DNA of 64,000 nucleotides from Gammaproteobacteria bacterium 45_16_T64 (GCA_002162955.1 MABD01000057.1:124001-188000); one strand, 5' to 3'. Positions 1 to 8,090 are shown, numbered from the stretch's first letter. A program made the numbers and translations. Notes: generated by a model from the sequence alone, not told the origin.

Positions 1-55
1 GCTCTAACGTTGGTTCTTGAACACTTCCATTATTAACATAGGGTGTCAAATACAT
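1..55 (-). CDS. 5' end of an unidentified gene, cut by the window's left edge
   Basis: Only 18 codons are inside the window, reading MYLTPYVNNGSVQEPTLE. The ATG at 55 shares one base with the TGA stop of the upstream desaturase-like gene and is preceded by an excellent ribosome binding site (AAAGGAGAG, about 6 bases upstream). That arrangement argues for a real, translationally coupled gene and not a chance ORF. The fragment is too short to assign a family; a role connected to the desaturase-like enzyme is only an inference from coupling. Confidence 0.6.
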   Translation of the reverse strand, partial: MYLTPYVNNGSVQEPTLE

Positions 56-1038
56 CAGTCACTCTCCTTTAGTCGAAAAGGAAGCAAGAATTGATTTGCG
101 ACTCCCCCGCCATCCACTCCACTCACACCAATTTCCGTCGGTTCCAAATCTTGCTTTGGCAGCATCCAAGTACCAAATACAAGGTCCCAAATTATCAAAT
201 TGCTACCGTAATTATGGTTTGCCATCGAGGTATCTTTTACATGGTGCCAGCGATGTAATTCTGGAGAGGATACTATGTAGTTCAACCAGCCAAATCGAAC
301 ATCAGCATTTCCATGCTGCCAGAAACCATGCATCACACTAAAAGTCGTCGCTAGGTAGATGACAGTGACGTCGGCACCCAAAGCAATTGCAGGTACATTC
401 GCAACAACGGGCAAGGCGATGATATCGAAATAATGAAAGCGCGTCGCATTCAGCCAATACAGTTTATCAGGATTATGATGTACACAGTGCACCCGCCATA
501 GTAACCACTTTTCATGTTCCAAACGGTGCAACCAGTACGTCATAAATTCTGCTAACACCAAGAATAAAACCACTTGTAACACCAAAGGCCAGTCGTTCGG
601 CCACAAGGAAACGCCAAACCAGGTTGATACAACACCAGCCGCACCAGCCATTGCAATAGCAACAAAAAACTCCGCTCTTAATAGGACGTTGTTTAGGATA
701 AACAGGCCCACATCACTGAAGATATTCGCTTTCCATTCCGGCCTCCATGCTGCACTAAAACTCTGAAAGCGCTCCATAAGGTAAACCCAGATACCCGATA
801 TAAATACTGGTAGCACGTACATTAAATATTTGTGGAGGTCAGCATCGTGTAAAGCAAGCACGTTGCCAAAAATGCTCAGCTCGAAAACAATGTTATTACT
901 CGCTAAAGGCAGCTTATTAGCCATCCAAAAAGCAAAGCCCATCCCAATAATCATGACTGCGGGATAGCTTCCCCACGCGAACAACCGCCGAATGAGCCCC
1001 ATCGAATTGTTTGTTGGTTGGTCTATTAATCTATCCAC
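55..1038 (-). CDS. Sterol desaturase / fatty acid hydroxylase superfamily membrane protein
   Basis: Integral membrane di-iron oxidoreductase of the sterol desaturase/fatty acid hydroxylase superfamily. The histidine clusters that bind the iron pair are visible: HRLEHE, HCVHH, a central HGFWQHGN and a C-terminal HRWHH. Several hydrophobic segments lie in the first 170 residues. The 327-residue length is typical. The start is a GTG at 1038 behind AGGGGGT; a later ATG at 1002 is possible. Substrate cannot be read from sequence; bacterial relatives act on fatty acids, sterols or carotenoids. It is coupled by stop/start overlap to the gene leaving the window on the left. Confidence 0.85.
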   Translation of the reverse strand: MDRLIDQPTNNSMGLIRRLFAWGSYPAVMIIGMGFAFWMANKLPLASNNIVFELSIFGNVLALHDADLHKYLMYVLPVFISGIWVYLMERFQSFSAAWRPEWKANIFSDVGLFILNNVLLRAEFFVAIAMAGAAGVVSTWFGVSLWPNDWPLVLQVVLFLVLAEFMTYWLHRLEHEKWLLWRVHCVHHNPDKLYWLNATRFHYFDIIALPVVANVPAIALGADVTVIYLATTFSVMHGFWQHGNADVRFGWLNYIVSSPELHRWHHVKDTSMANHNYGSNLIIWDLVFGTWMLPKQDLEPTEIGVSGVDGGGVANQFLLPFRLKESD

Positions 1039-1148
1039 ACTACCCCCTAAGATAAAGATAAGCGCACGTTAGCGTACACCGTACTTTTAAAAGGTACAGT
1101 GTACGTCAGCGAATGTCAATCAGCTAAGACTTAGGGACTACGTCCTAT

Positions 1149-1715
1149 TTAGGCCTTGTCGGGAGAAGTAAGACAAGCTAGCTCGTAGTATTGGTTGCTG
1201 TTGAACTCAAACTCCTGAATAACCTCCAAGTTCGCCTTTCTAACATGCGCCTCGTAAGAGCGGGGATTCACCTTATTGATAAAGGTAACTAGAACAGGGT
1301 AACGCGTGGACATCTTCTGTAATGAAAACTTGAATATATGCTCAAAGACCCCTTCACCACGCACACTCTTGTCTACACACACAGGGCCATACTGATAGGA
1401 ATTTTCAACACTCAGTCTATGTCCTGCATATTCCAATAGAGGAAGCCCCTCTATCATATGAGCGAACATAGGCCATTGTGACCAGTATTGCCAAGATGCC
1501 GCCATTACGTAAGCAACAATGGTGTTATCACGCTTAGCGACAAATAGTCCACTCTCATTGATGATCAGGTCACGCATGTGGGTTTCTGTAAAGGCGGTGG
1601 TAATAAAGCCATCGGCTTTGTCTTGCTCACTGATAGAATCTATTTGATAACGATAATGTAACGCTAACACCTCTGGTATATCATCAACCTGTGCTACCTG
1701 TAGTTCTAGACTCAT
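1149..1715 (-). CDS. GNAT-family N-acetyltransferase
   Basis: A 188-residue protein with the layout of the GNAT fold: a central segment in the acceptor region, then a strand ending in PVCVDKSVRGEGVFEHIF that corresponds to the acetyl-CoA pyrophosphate loop (usually RGxGxG/A), and a late NPRSYEAHVRKANLEVI segment like the N-A-x-x-l-Y-x-k-x-G-F helix of the family. Start chosen at the ATG at 1715 because GAGGAGAG lies 8 bases upstream; a TTG at 1733 would overlap the stop of the oxygenase gene. It lies 14 bases after that gene and is probably co-transcribed. The acceptor substrate is unknown. Confidence 0.75.
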   Translation of the reverse strand: MSLELQVAQVDDIPEVLALHYRYQIDSISEQDKADGFITTAFTETHMRDLIINESGLFVAKRDNTIVAYVMAASWQYWSQWPMFAHMIEGLPLLEYAGHRLSVENSYQYGPVCVDKSVRGEGVFEHIFKFSLQKMSTRYPVLVTFINKVNPRSYEAHVRKANLEVIQEFEFNSNQYYELACLTSPDKA

Positions 1716-1729
1716 GAATTGTACTCTCC

Positions 1730-3004
1730 TCAATAATTTTTTATTTCTACGCTTTTTGTGACCAAGCCCATCTTACTTATTTGGCTGAGACGCCCTTTCG
1801 CTTCCATGAAGGATCGAAACTTTGGAATGACACGGATTAACACACTCATCACTACACGAAAAGGTACAAAGATAACGGGGTACCACGGCGTCACGCCGGA
1901 GGGTAAGCCTAAATTTTTTAATTGACGTCGACTAAGGAAATAGGAAGTGAAGCTAAGGGACTTATGATAATCAAACATGATCCGTGCGCTGTGTAACGAA
2001 GGGTATCGATCACTCCACTCAAAGCGACGAGATATTGGTTCCAACGATAACGAACGAGCCAACTGCATCGATGTCCAATCCGGTGCACTTTGTGTCCACA
2101 ATGACTCCTGCAATCCTAATAACCCACTCTTTTCCGTGTCAAAGAGGAGCTTTTCATCAATACCCATTAACCACCCAATGTACTTCCACAAATGCATCAC
2201 AGCCTTCGACTCCTGCGAAGTCACGGAGACACCTAGCAACCTCACAGCAACAATAGACACAGCACTGAATGCGAGATTAGTCGCTGCCATATCGGTTTGA
2301 TTTATTGGTAATCCGTGACGTTGATAATCCCAGGCTTTATTTTCTAACAGATTATTGCGAATCATCCCATGCACAAGCCGCACTCTAATAGTCGCCTTAA
2401 ATCCGTCACCAAATCTCTCCATTCCTCCCTGTTCCGTGCACGCCACCCACCACTTTGCAGTTTCTGAAATACGTGAACCTGGGTCTTTGTCTAAACCTCC
2501 CGCTAAGATCAGTGCGTGGTTAACGCCAGATAACAGATAGCCTCCCATTAGCGCAACATCACGTAAAACGTCACCCGCTAAACTTCCCCATCGATGAATC
2601 ACTTTCGAACCTAGATCAAGAAGATCAGTATCTACCCAGTAAGGAGTGGGTTCTATTGCTTCAAAAAAATCAGATATATATTTAGGGGTATTAGTATCCA
2701 CGCCATGATCAAGCGCAGAGAATAAAAGTGAACGACGCTGACCCTGCTTATCTTCGTTAATCCATTCAACCATGGTATCTGCTAACTTATCACCCGCACA
2801 CACGTTGCTGGCCCAACGATCGTAAGCCTCTTTTGATGGCTGCGATGTGTAGCCAAATAATCTTGCGAGTATATGTGATTTTTTTTCGACTATACGCTCA
2901 TAGCTTCGCACCCTAGAAGGTAACGTTCCTTCAGGCCCTGCCTTCTTACCGAGTGGAGGTTCAATTTCTTCTTCGTCAAAAAACGTTGACGTAACGCTCT
3001 TCAT
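1730..3004 (-). CDS. Oxygenase MpaB family protein (DUF2236, rubber-oxygenase-type catalytic domain)
   Basis: About 424 residues, matching the MpaB/Lcp-type haem oxygenase family: the central RVRLVHGMIRN motif (its His is the likely haem ligand in this family), then GLPINQTDMAATNLAFS and a WKYIGWLMGIDEKLL helix are hallmarks. Start set at the ATG at 3004, which has AAGGAA upstream; an upstream ATG at 3064 has no ribosome site. Relatives cleave polyisoprene or farnesyl chains, but most marine homologues are uncharacterised. Immediately followed by a GNAT protein on the same strand. Confidence 0.8.
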   Translation of the reverse strand: MKSVTSTFFDEEEIEPPLGKKAGPEGTLPSRVRSYERIVEKKSHILARLFGYTSQPSKEAYDRWASNVCAGDKLADTMVEWINEDKQGQRRSLLFSALDHGVDTNTPKYISDFFEAIEPTPYWVDTDLLDLGSKVIHRWGSLAGDVLRDVALMGGYLLSGVNHALILAGGLDKDPGSRISETAKWWVACTEQGGMERFGDGFKATIRVRLVHGMIRNNLLENKAWDYQRHGLPINQTDMAATNLAFSAVSIVAVRLLGVSVTSQESKAVMHLWKYIGWLMGIDEKLLFDTEKSGLLGLQESLWTQSAPDWTSMQLARSLSLEPISRRFEWSDRYPSLHSARIMFDYHKSLSFTSYFLSRRQLKNLGLPSGVTPWYPVIFVPFRVVMSVLIRVIPKFRSFMEAKGRLSQISKMGLVTKSVEIKNY

Positions 3005-3128
3005 ACTTTTCCTTAGTAATATACGAGGCAACAGTATACCTGCCAGCCACCAACTTTGTCGCATGCAGATTAATTCTATGTTTTAGCTGCGTAAGTCGAA
3101 TACAACCTTGCTGCTTTATGCGCCGGAC

Positions 3129-3159
3129 GTAAGGTATGCGACTAAAATTTTTACCTTAC
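3129..3159. repeat. Inverted repeat between the oxygenase and lectin genes
   Basis: GTAAGGTA at 3129-3136 is mirrored by TACCTTAC at 3152-3159, an 8-base perfect inverted repeat separated by 15 bases. It lies about 110 bases upstream of the lectin start codon in the divergent intergenic region. It could be an operator or a weak hairpin; there is no U-tract for a terminator. Confidence 0.3.
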
Positions 3160-3271
3160 ACTTTGTAATACGCTGTCATGCTTTTGAAATAGAACAACAC
3201 TAAGTTGGATTTGTAATGCTTCTTTACGTGAACGGCATTGCATAAACCCTAATCTATTGTTGAGAAAAATC

Positions 3272-3673
3272 ATGAATATCAAAAAACTTGCACAAATAGC
3301 AGTAGCAACATTCATAGTCGCTTTTTTTTCAGGTAATGCCTTCGCATTAGATATAAAAGCGGGACCCATTTGGTCACACTCTCACGCAATTCAAGCATGC
3401 CCGCAAGCCACCAAACATTATGGTGGATGGAATGGGCAGTGGCGGACCATTGAGTGGGGTAAAATGTCGGTATGCGGTACGAACGAAGGATCAACAAGCT
3501 CAAACCCGTATGACATTCACGCAGGGGCCATTTGGAGTAACGCCGATGCAAATGCCAAATGCCACGCTGCCACGCAATATTATGGTGGTTGGAATGGCCA
3601 GTGGACAACGACCGTATGGGGCTCAATGTCGGTGTGTGGCGCAAATGAAATTGTAGATACGATTTATCCTTAA
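3272..3673 (+). CDS. Secreted mannan-binding lectin, two MVL-type repeats
   Basis: 133 residues: signal peptide (KK n-region, hydrophobic core, cleavage expected after AFA at residue 25) followed by two homologous repeats at about 27-72 and 81-126. Each repeat has the pattern D-I-x-A-G-x-I-W-S, then G-G-W-N-G-Q-W-x-T and S-M-S-V-C-G. This is the signature of the Microcystis viridis lectin (MVL) family, which binds high-mannose oligosaccharides. Cysteines at 43, 68, 97 and 122 sit at equivalent places in both repeats, allowing one disulphide per repeat after export. ATG at 3272 chosen over an in-frame TTG at 3257. It stands alone in an accessory region. Confidence 0.85.
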   Translation: MNIKKLAQIAVATFIVAFFSGNAFALDIKAGPIWSHSHAIQACPQATKHYGGWNGQWRTIEWGKMSVCGTNEGSTSSNPYDIHAGAIWSNADANAKCHAATQYYGGWNGQWTTTVWGSMSVCGANEIVDTIYP

Positions 3674-4031
3674 ACGAATTTTTGAATAGAAAGGAAAATG
3701 TTATCCGGTAATTTTTTTTCGTTCTCTACGTTTTGTGGGAATTAGTATTAGAAAACGAAAATCATGCTGCGATTGAGACCTAGCATGCCCTTTGGCAGTG
3801 TGATTTTCTGCGGACTTATCTGTGAATGTCGATGAAAATACAGGGTACGGTAAGTAAATAGGAATGGGATAAGCACATGTAATATCACCCAGAGCAGCGG
3901 TGGCAAATTTATAAACTGAGTATTTCCAATAAAAGCTAGCATTACACTTGCGAAGGTGTGAAGCGAAAACATATAGGGTAAACTTCTTTCGTTTTCTCAC
4001 TACCCATTTCTATAATTAAAAGGACTTAACC
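3674..4031. other. Intergenic stretch between lectin and orphan membrane protein
   Basis: 358 bases with no intact gene that I can defend. The minus strand carries a short hydrophobic ORF described separately. No strong terminator is visible after the lectin gene. AT-rich sequence directly before 4032 probably holds the promoter of the next gene. Confidence 0.5.
3748..3972 (-). pseudogene. Possible remnant of a DUF3667-like membrane protein
   Basis: A 74-codon ORF whose centre, FSLHTFASVMLAF followed by a long hydrophobic helix ending LFTYRTLY, resembles the C-terminal end of DUF3667-type membrane proteins (pattern F-A-L-H-x-h-x-F-x-F-L followed by a helix and R-R-V-Y). In the overlapping frame the preceding residues include RKRKKFTLYVF, which would fit the basic segment before that motif, so a frameshift may separate the two. 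No ribosome site and no full-length domain. Tentative; it may be a chance ORF. Confidence 0.22.
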
Positions 4032-4763
4032 GTGACTGTAAAAGAAAGTGCAATAGCACCAACTCAGAGTTCAAATACTTCGGACAATCAAAAACAAAAA
4101 AAGGAACCGATTTCTAATGGTAAGATGCTATTGATCATTTTTTCCTTCATCCCTCCTCTTTGCTATTTAATAGGCGTAGCCTATTACCAAGGGTACCTCG
4201 AGAAGCTCGGCATTCACTATGAGTTTTTCTCAAAATCTACTGAAGAATACCTCGTCATATCGTATACATCCCTAGTCGCTCAAGGGCTGTACATATCAAA
4301 AACCATCATAGAACACGGCTTAGTTCTCTCTATAGTATTACTCCTTTGTTTCATTCTGTATCTGATAGTTGACAACTATAAAGCGAAATTGTCAGGACTT
4401 ATCTTAAACAAATTTCGGTTTAAAAGGCGACATATCGACAATTTCGCGAAGGGGTATCTAATATTTTCCGGGCCCTATTTGGTCGCATTCGCTATTTTCT
4501 ACCTCACTCTACCCGCTTATATTTCATACCGAACTGGAATGAGTGCAGCGTTAACTCAAATTGAGAAATTCGAAGATTGTAAACCAAAAGAAGGCTGGAA
4601 TGAATGCTATGAAATTAAGGAAGGAGGTAAGTCTTTAACTAAAGGTCTACTGATAGCCAGGTCTGACTCTAGCATTGCTATATACAACGAACAGGGCGCA
4701 ACCATACACCCCCTAACGTCGAACACTACAATTCTTCGGATATACAACAAACGGAAAAAATAA
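4032..4763 (+). CDS. Hypothetical membrane protein with three predicted transmembrane helices
   Basis: 243 residues, no family recognised. A polar N-terminus (about 30 residues) leads into a hydrophobic helix near 33-51, a second near 95-113 and a third near 143-165. The last 75 residues are soluble, with two cysteines (EDCKPKEGWNECYEI) and a beta-rich ending. The topology suggests a cytoplasmic N-terminus with the C-terminal domain on the other side of the membrane. The start codon is a GTG preceded by AAAAGGACTT. The gene abuts a decayed phage-like fragment on its 3' side, so it may be island cargo. Confidence 0.65.
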   Translation: MTVKESAIAPTQSSNTSDNQKQKKEPISNGKMLLIIFSFIPPLCYLIGVAYYQGYLEKLGIHYEFFSKSTEEYLVISYTSLVAQGLYISKTIIEHGLVLSIVLLLCFILYLIVDNYKAKLSGLILNKFRFKRRHIDNFAKGYLIFSGPYLVAFAIFYLTLPAYISYRTGMSAALTQIEKFEDCKPKEGWNECYEIKEGGKSLTKGLLIARSDSSIAIYNEQGATIHPLTSNTTILRIYNKRKK

Positions 4764-4789
4764 TTCGATTCCCGTAGCCTTCTTTCCAT

Positions 4790-4879
4790 CGAGCCATTCG
4801 CAACATAGGCCCGTACGAAGTCGGCTTATTGAGGTGGCAATTCAGAAAATGCGTCTTCTATACGAATATCAATATCCAT
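4790..4879 (-). pseudogene. Possible phage terminase small-subunit fragment with in-frame stop
   Basis: An ATG at 4879 with GGAGGG upstream opens a frame that reads MDIDIRIEDAFSELPPQ, then a TAA stop, then ADFVRAYVANGS. The P-x-Q-A-x-F-V-R-x-Y-x-x-N-G sequence resembles the N-terminal start of phage terminase small subunits. The resemblance ends around 4790, close to the end of the neighbouring plus-strand gene, suggesting a deletion junction. The match is short, so the family call is tentative, but the good ribosome site followed by an early stop fits gene decay. Confidence 0.3.
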
Positions 4880-5091
4880 TACAAAAGCCCTCCATACTTA
4901 CCCGGAACGCCAACATCATCTAGCGGCCTACCGACCTCTATCGTTCAACTTCTACGAATGATTAAGTGATAACCAACACCCTCCCACCTCCGCTCATTCA
5001 CATGCCAATTGCGTATCTCATCGACACCAATATCCAGTGATGCTGGCGTATCAGAGCAATGCACAACAATCGAATCGGTCTTCCTACGTTT
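4879..5091 (-). pseudogene. Decayed phage-type N-acetylmuramoyl-L-alanine amidase (T7-lysozyme-like)
   Basis: The frame reads KTDSIVVHCSDTPASLDIG, then EIRNWHVNERRWEGVGYHLIIRRS, a TGA stop, and continues in the same frame with TIEVGRPLDDVG. This matches the N-terminal half of T7-lysozyme/Amidase_2 endolysins, including the zinc-ligand His of the V-H-C-S motif and the G-Y-H-x-x-I-R-R strand. After GRPLDDVG the homology stops and the frame terminates at 4879-4881, so the catalytic C-terminal part is deleted. One nonsense codon plus a truncation make it a pseudogene, most likely from a prophage. Confidence 0.7.
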
Positions 5092-5220
5092 AAAATGCCA
5101 GATCGTAAGGAGAGTGCGAGGGGCTTCCTCATAGAGCAACCCTCTTTCCAAGAAGACAAAAAGGTATTGTATAAGCAAGATAACTAATTTTCCAAACGGC
5201 CTGCATGAGGAAAACGATAG

Positions 5221-5409
5221 GGCAAATATAGCTTCCAAGTAACGTTGCCAGCTTCTATTTCAGAGGAAGGTCAGCTCTCTATAAAAACACAGATTCAATC
5301 GGGTATAGCAAATATTAAGAAAACTACGACAGACAACGTAAACGATCTTCTCTTAAAGTTGATCTCCACGGAAATTGAGCTTTTTGATCTTAAAAGAAAA
5401 ATAAACTAG
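5221..5409 (+). other. Unassigned open frame, possible gene remnant
   Basis: An open frame of 62 codons after an upstream stop, reading KYSFQVTLPASISEEGQ near its start and ending ISTEIELFDLKRKIN before TAG. It has believable protein-like composition with an amphipathic C-terminal helix, but no ATG and no ribosome site (a TTG at 5245 is the only candidate). It lies between two decayed genes and may be the tail of a third. No family recognised. Confidence 0.2.
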
Positions 5410-5518
5410 CCACAGCACACCATTCAACGCTACCTAAGATCTGATGCAATCCCTCTCCTGCATGGTATCTAACCAGCAATAAGCAGCCATTCGAAGTCAG
5501 AAGTATATGGAGAGAAGT

Positions 5519-5824
5519 ATGAGATCAATATATCCTAAAACAATATCGCTACGGAATGCAGCCTTAGCTCTTGCCTGCGGCTTAACTGCAACTAGCGCTC
5601 AATCTGCGCCGGGATAAAAGCCAACAACTCCTCCAGACAACATATGGGCCCATTATCTTGCAAGTGGCACTTACCAATATTACGTAGACGATATAACTCA
5701 AATATGTTCTCTGGCGATTCAATCTGGAGTACAAAAAGGCGGCCTAGGCGTAACCAAAATCGACTGCGCCGACCTAGCCAAACGAGAAGAATGGAAGAAG
5801 ATAATCACCTGGATAAAGTCGTAA
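5519..5824 (+). pseudogene. Small secreted protein interrupted by one in-frame UAA
   Basis: ATG at 5519 preceded by GGAGAG. The first 32 codons encode a clear signal peptide ending ATSAQSAPG; the next codon (5615-5617) is TAA, and the same frame then stays open for 68 codons (from KPTTPPDNIWAHYLASGTY to EEWKKIITWIKS) before a second TAA at 5822-5824. Residues after the stop look like a folded small secreted protein with two cysteines (QICSLAI and KIDCADL). Most simply a recent nonsense pseudogene. Family not recognised. It lies in the decayed patch directly before dusA. Confidence 0.55.
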
Positions 5825-5986
5825 AGCTCAATGCTGCTCCAGATACCCGCAGTCAGAACGATGATCACAAACATTATTTCGCCGATTTGCATGTTATTTC
5901 CCTCAACACCCTACGATTGTCAATATACCTCACTTCTGCCAATGATAACGCTAACTCCCACGTTTTATGTGAATAACATTCTAGTG

Positions 5987-5995
5987 TGATAAAAT
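5987..5995 (+). promoter_or_regulatory. Extended -10 promoter of dusA
   Basis: TGATAAAAT at 5987-5995 is an extended -10 element (TG-N-TAAAAT). The -35 region is poor, as is usual for extended -10 promoters. A start near 6002 would leave a leader of about 38 bases before the ATG at 6040, and it argues against translation from the GTG at 5986, which lies in the promoter itself. Confidence 0.5.
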
Positions 5996-6039
5996 ACCGC
6001 CACAATGACCTAGTAAAAAAGATCGAACAACACCACTTT

Positions 6040-7089
6040 ATGAGCAGTATGCAACCAATTGAAATAACACAGAAAATCACCTCCGCACCTAAATCCAAAC
6101 AACCCGAGCCCAATCGACGCTTCTGCATCGCGCCGATGATCGATTGGACAGATACCCATGATCGGTACTTTCTTAGGCAAATAACACGACATTCCGTGCT
6201 CTATACTGAAATGATTACCACGGGCGCTATCATCCATGGGGACAAGGAGCGTCATCTAGGATTCAACAAGGAGGAGCACCCTGTTGCGGTACAACTTGGT
6301 GGTAGTAACCCCGCGGATTTAGCCATTTCCAGCAGGATATGCGAAGATTTTGGTTACGACGAGGTCAACCTAAATGTTGGTTGCCCTAGTGACCGAGTAC
6401 AATCCGGGGCATTTGGGGCTTGTTTGATGGCTGAGCCAGAGATTGTTGGCGAATGTATCAGTGCAATGCAGGCAGCTTGTGACCTGCCAGTAACCATAAA
6501 ATGCCGTATCGGCATCGATGATCAAGATGATTACGAAGACCTTCAACGTTTTGTAAAAATCAACCAAAGCGCTGGTTGTAACACGTTTATCGTACACGCA
6601 AGAAAAGCATGGCTGAAGGGCCTGAGCCCCAAAGAAAACAGGGATATCCCACCACTTAATTACGATCGAGTTTACCAACTCAAGAAGGAATTTCCTGAAC
6701 TGGAAATTATAATTAATGGCGGCATCAAAACACTGGAACAATGTTCAGAGCATCTGCTTCATGTCGACGGTGTAATGATGGGGCGCGAAGCCTATCAAAA
6801 CCCGTTCCTCCTATCCGGTGTTGATCAGCTAATCTATGGGGATAATCACCCTACCCTTTCACGTACAGAGATTGTTGATGAAATGATCGCATACGTGGAC
6901 AGACTTATCGCTAACGGCGGCCAGTTAAAATGGGTATCTCGCCACATCCTAGGGCTTTTTCAGGGGATGCCTGGCGCCCGATCCTGGCGACGCCACCTAA
7001 GCCAGCATGCCTATAAGCGAGATGCGACCTCAATAGTCATTAAGGACGCCTTAGAATTCTTAAACTTATCAGAAACGACTTCCACCTAG
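6040..7089 (+). CDS. dusA: tRNA-dihydrouridine(20/20a) synthase DusA
   Basis: FMN-dependent reductase that converts uridine to dihydrouridine at positions 20/20a of tRNA. Signatures: RRFCIAPMIDWTDTHDRYF at the N-terminus, NLNVGCPSDRV (about 111-120), and FGACLM, where the Cys near residue 128 corresponds to the catalytic acid. IKCRIGID and INGGI follow as FMN/TIM-barrel strands, and MMGREAYQNP near the C-terminal side. The ATG at 6040 gives 349 residues, near family length; the frame is open back to 5986. dusA is an established integration target for prophages and integrative elements, which fits the decayed phage genes just upstream. It overlaps the convergent AraC gene by 4 bases. Confidence 0.93.
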   Translation: MSSMQPIEITQKITSAPKSKQPEPNRRFCIAPMIDWTDTHDRYFLRQITRHSVLYTEMITTGAIIHGDKERHLGFNKEEHPVAVQLGGSNPADLAISSRICEDFGYDEVNLNVGCPSDRVQSGAFGACLMAEPEIVGECISAMQAACDLPVTIKCRIGIDDQDDYEDLQRFVKINQSAGCNTFIVHARKAWLKGLSPKENRDIPPLNYDRVYQLKKEFPELEIIINGGIKTLEQCSEHLLHVDGVMMGREAYQNPFLLSGVDQLIYGDNHPTLSRTEIVDEMIAYVDRLIANGGQLKWVSRHILGLFQGMPGARSWRRHLSQHAYKRDATSIVIKDALEFLNLSETTST

Positions 7090-8090
7090 CGCTTATTCTG
7101 CCTATAAGCACTAGGGGTTACCCCCGTCCATTGCTTAAATGCTCGAGTAAAAGATCTCGGCTCAGAAAACCCCAATAGTTCAGCCACATCCGATACCGCC
7201 ACGTGCTGAACCAAGAGCTTTTCTATCGCGATATCGCGGCGTAAATTATCTTTTATTTTTTGGTAGTTTTCGCCCTCGTCTTTCAACTTTCTTCTAACGG
7301 TTTGCGGAGTAGAATGAAATCTCTCGGCAATAACCTCAAGCTCAGGAAAACCTTTCGACACGTCGTATTCTTCCAGCAAACTCGCCTTAATCTTCGCACT
7401 CAGGCTTTCGTCACTTTCCGGTATTGTCATTAAATCTGCGGGCGAGCGTTTCAAAAACTGAGATAATTCTCGCTGGGTTCTAATAATGGGCATCGCAGCA
7501 AACTTCGACCCAAAACAAATTTTAGTTTCTTGCGCTTCATATACACAAGGGCAAGCAAATTGATAGGGGAACTCAGCAGAGTGCGCAGGCTCTTTATAGG
7601 TAAAGTGAACCTCCTGGATCTTGATTTGGGTCCCAATCATCCAACTAACAAAACGATGCCATATCACTAACCAGAATTCCAAAAAGAAATTATCATGGTC
7701 GCAATCTGGATCCAAAAAAGTAACAACGAACTCACGCCGATTGGATGCTGTTCGATATTCCATCTTAATATCATCAGTGATCAAGTCGTAGAACTTGATG
7801 CCCTCGATAAATAGAGCATCCACCGTATCGCAATGACTCACCAAGCGGCACATCATCGCAAATGCACCGGGCTTGCATCGGGAAGGCGTGCAGCCCATAA
7901 ATTCGTCACCAAGCCTACTCCAGACTCCCCGTATCAACCGTGACAACTGCTCTGTATGCACCCTGCTTTCTGAAGCCTGCAATATCTCATCTGATATCCC
8001 AGCCATCTGCAGCAACGGCGACACATCGACATTCTTGCGCTTAACACCATTGAGGGCTGCCCGAGCATAATGGGATGTTACTGTGGCCAT
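7086..8090 (-). CDS. AraC-family transcriptional regulator with arabinose-binding-like N-terminal domain
   Basis: 334 residues. The first 200 fit the AraC ligand-binding type found in OruR/ArgR-like regulators (MLLRLLS-type region with CTPSRCKPGAFAMMCR). The C-terminal 100 residues form the two-helix-turn-helix DNA-binding domain: FHSTPQTVRRKLKDEG for the first and AVSDVAELLGFSEPRSFTRAFKQWTGVTPSAYR for the second. It is divergent from an acyl-CoA dehydrogenase gene with about 130 bases between starts, so it probably controls that gene, perhaps in response to an acyl compound. The 3' end overlaps dusA by 4 bases, leaving no room for a terminator. Confidence 0.88.
   Translation of the reverse strand: MATVTSHYARAALNGVKRKNVDVSPLLQMAGISDEILQASESRVHTEQLSRLIRGVWSRLGDEFMGCTPSRCKPGAFAMMCRLVSHCDTVDALFIEGIKFYDLITDDIKMEYRTASNRREFVVTFLDPDCDHDNFFLEFWLVIWHRFVSWMIGTQIKIQEVHFTYKEPAHSAEFPYQFACPCVYEAQETKICFGSKFAAMPIIRTQRELSQFLKRSPADLMTIPESDESLSAKIKASLLEEYDVSKGFPELEVIAERFHSTPQTVRRKLKDEGENYQKIKDNLRRDIAIEKLLVQHVAVSDVAELLGFSEPRSFTRAFKQWTGVTPSAYRQNKR

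Noticed and set aside
4601-4640. Possible tRNA or hairpin in the orphan membrane-protein gene
   Set aside because: No cloverleaf or conserved T-loop sequence could be traced; I found no tRNA anywhere in the window by eye.
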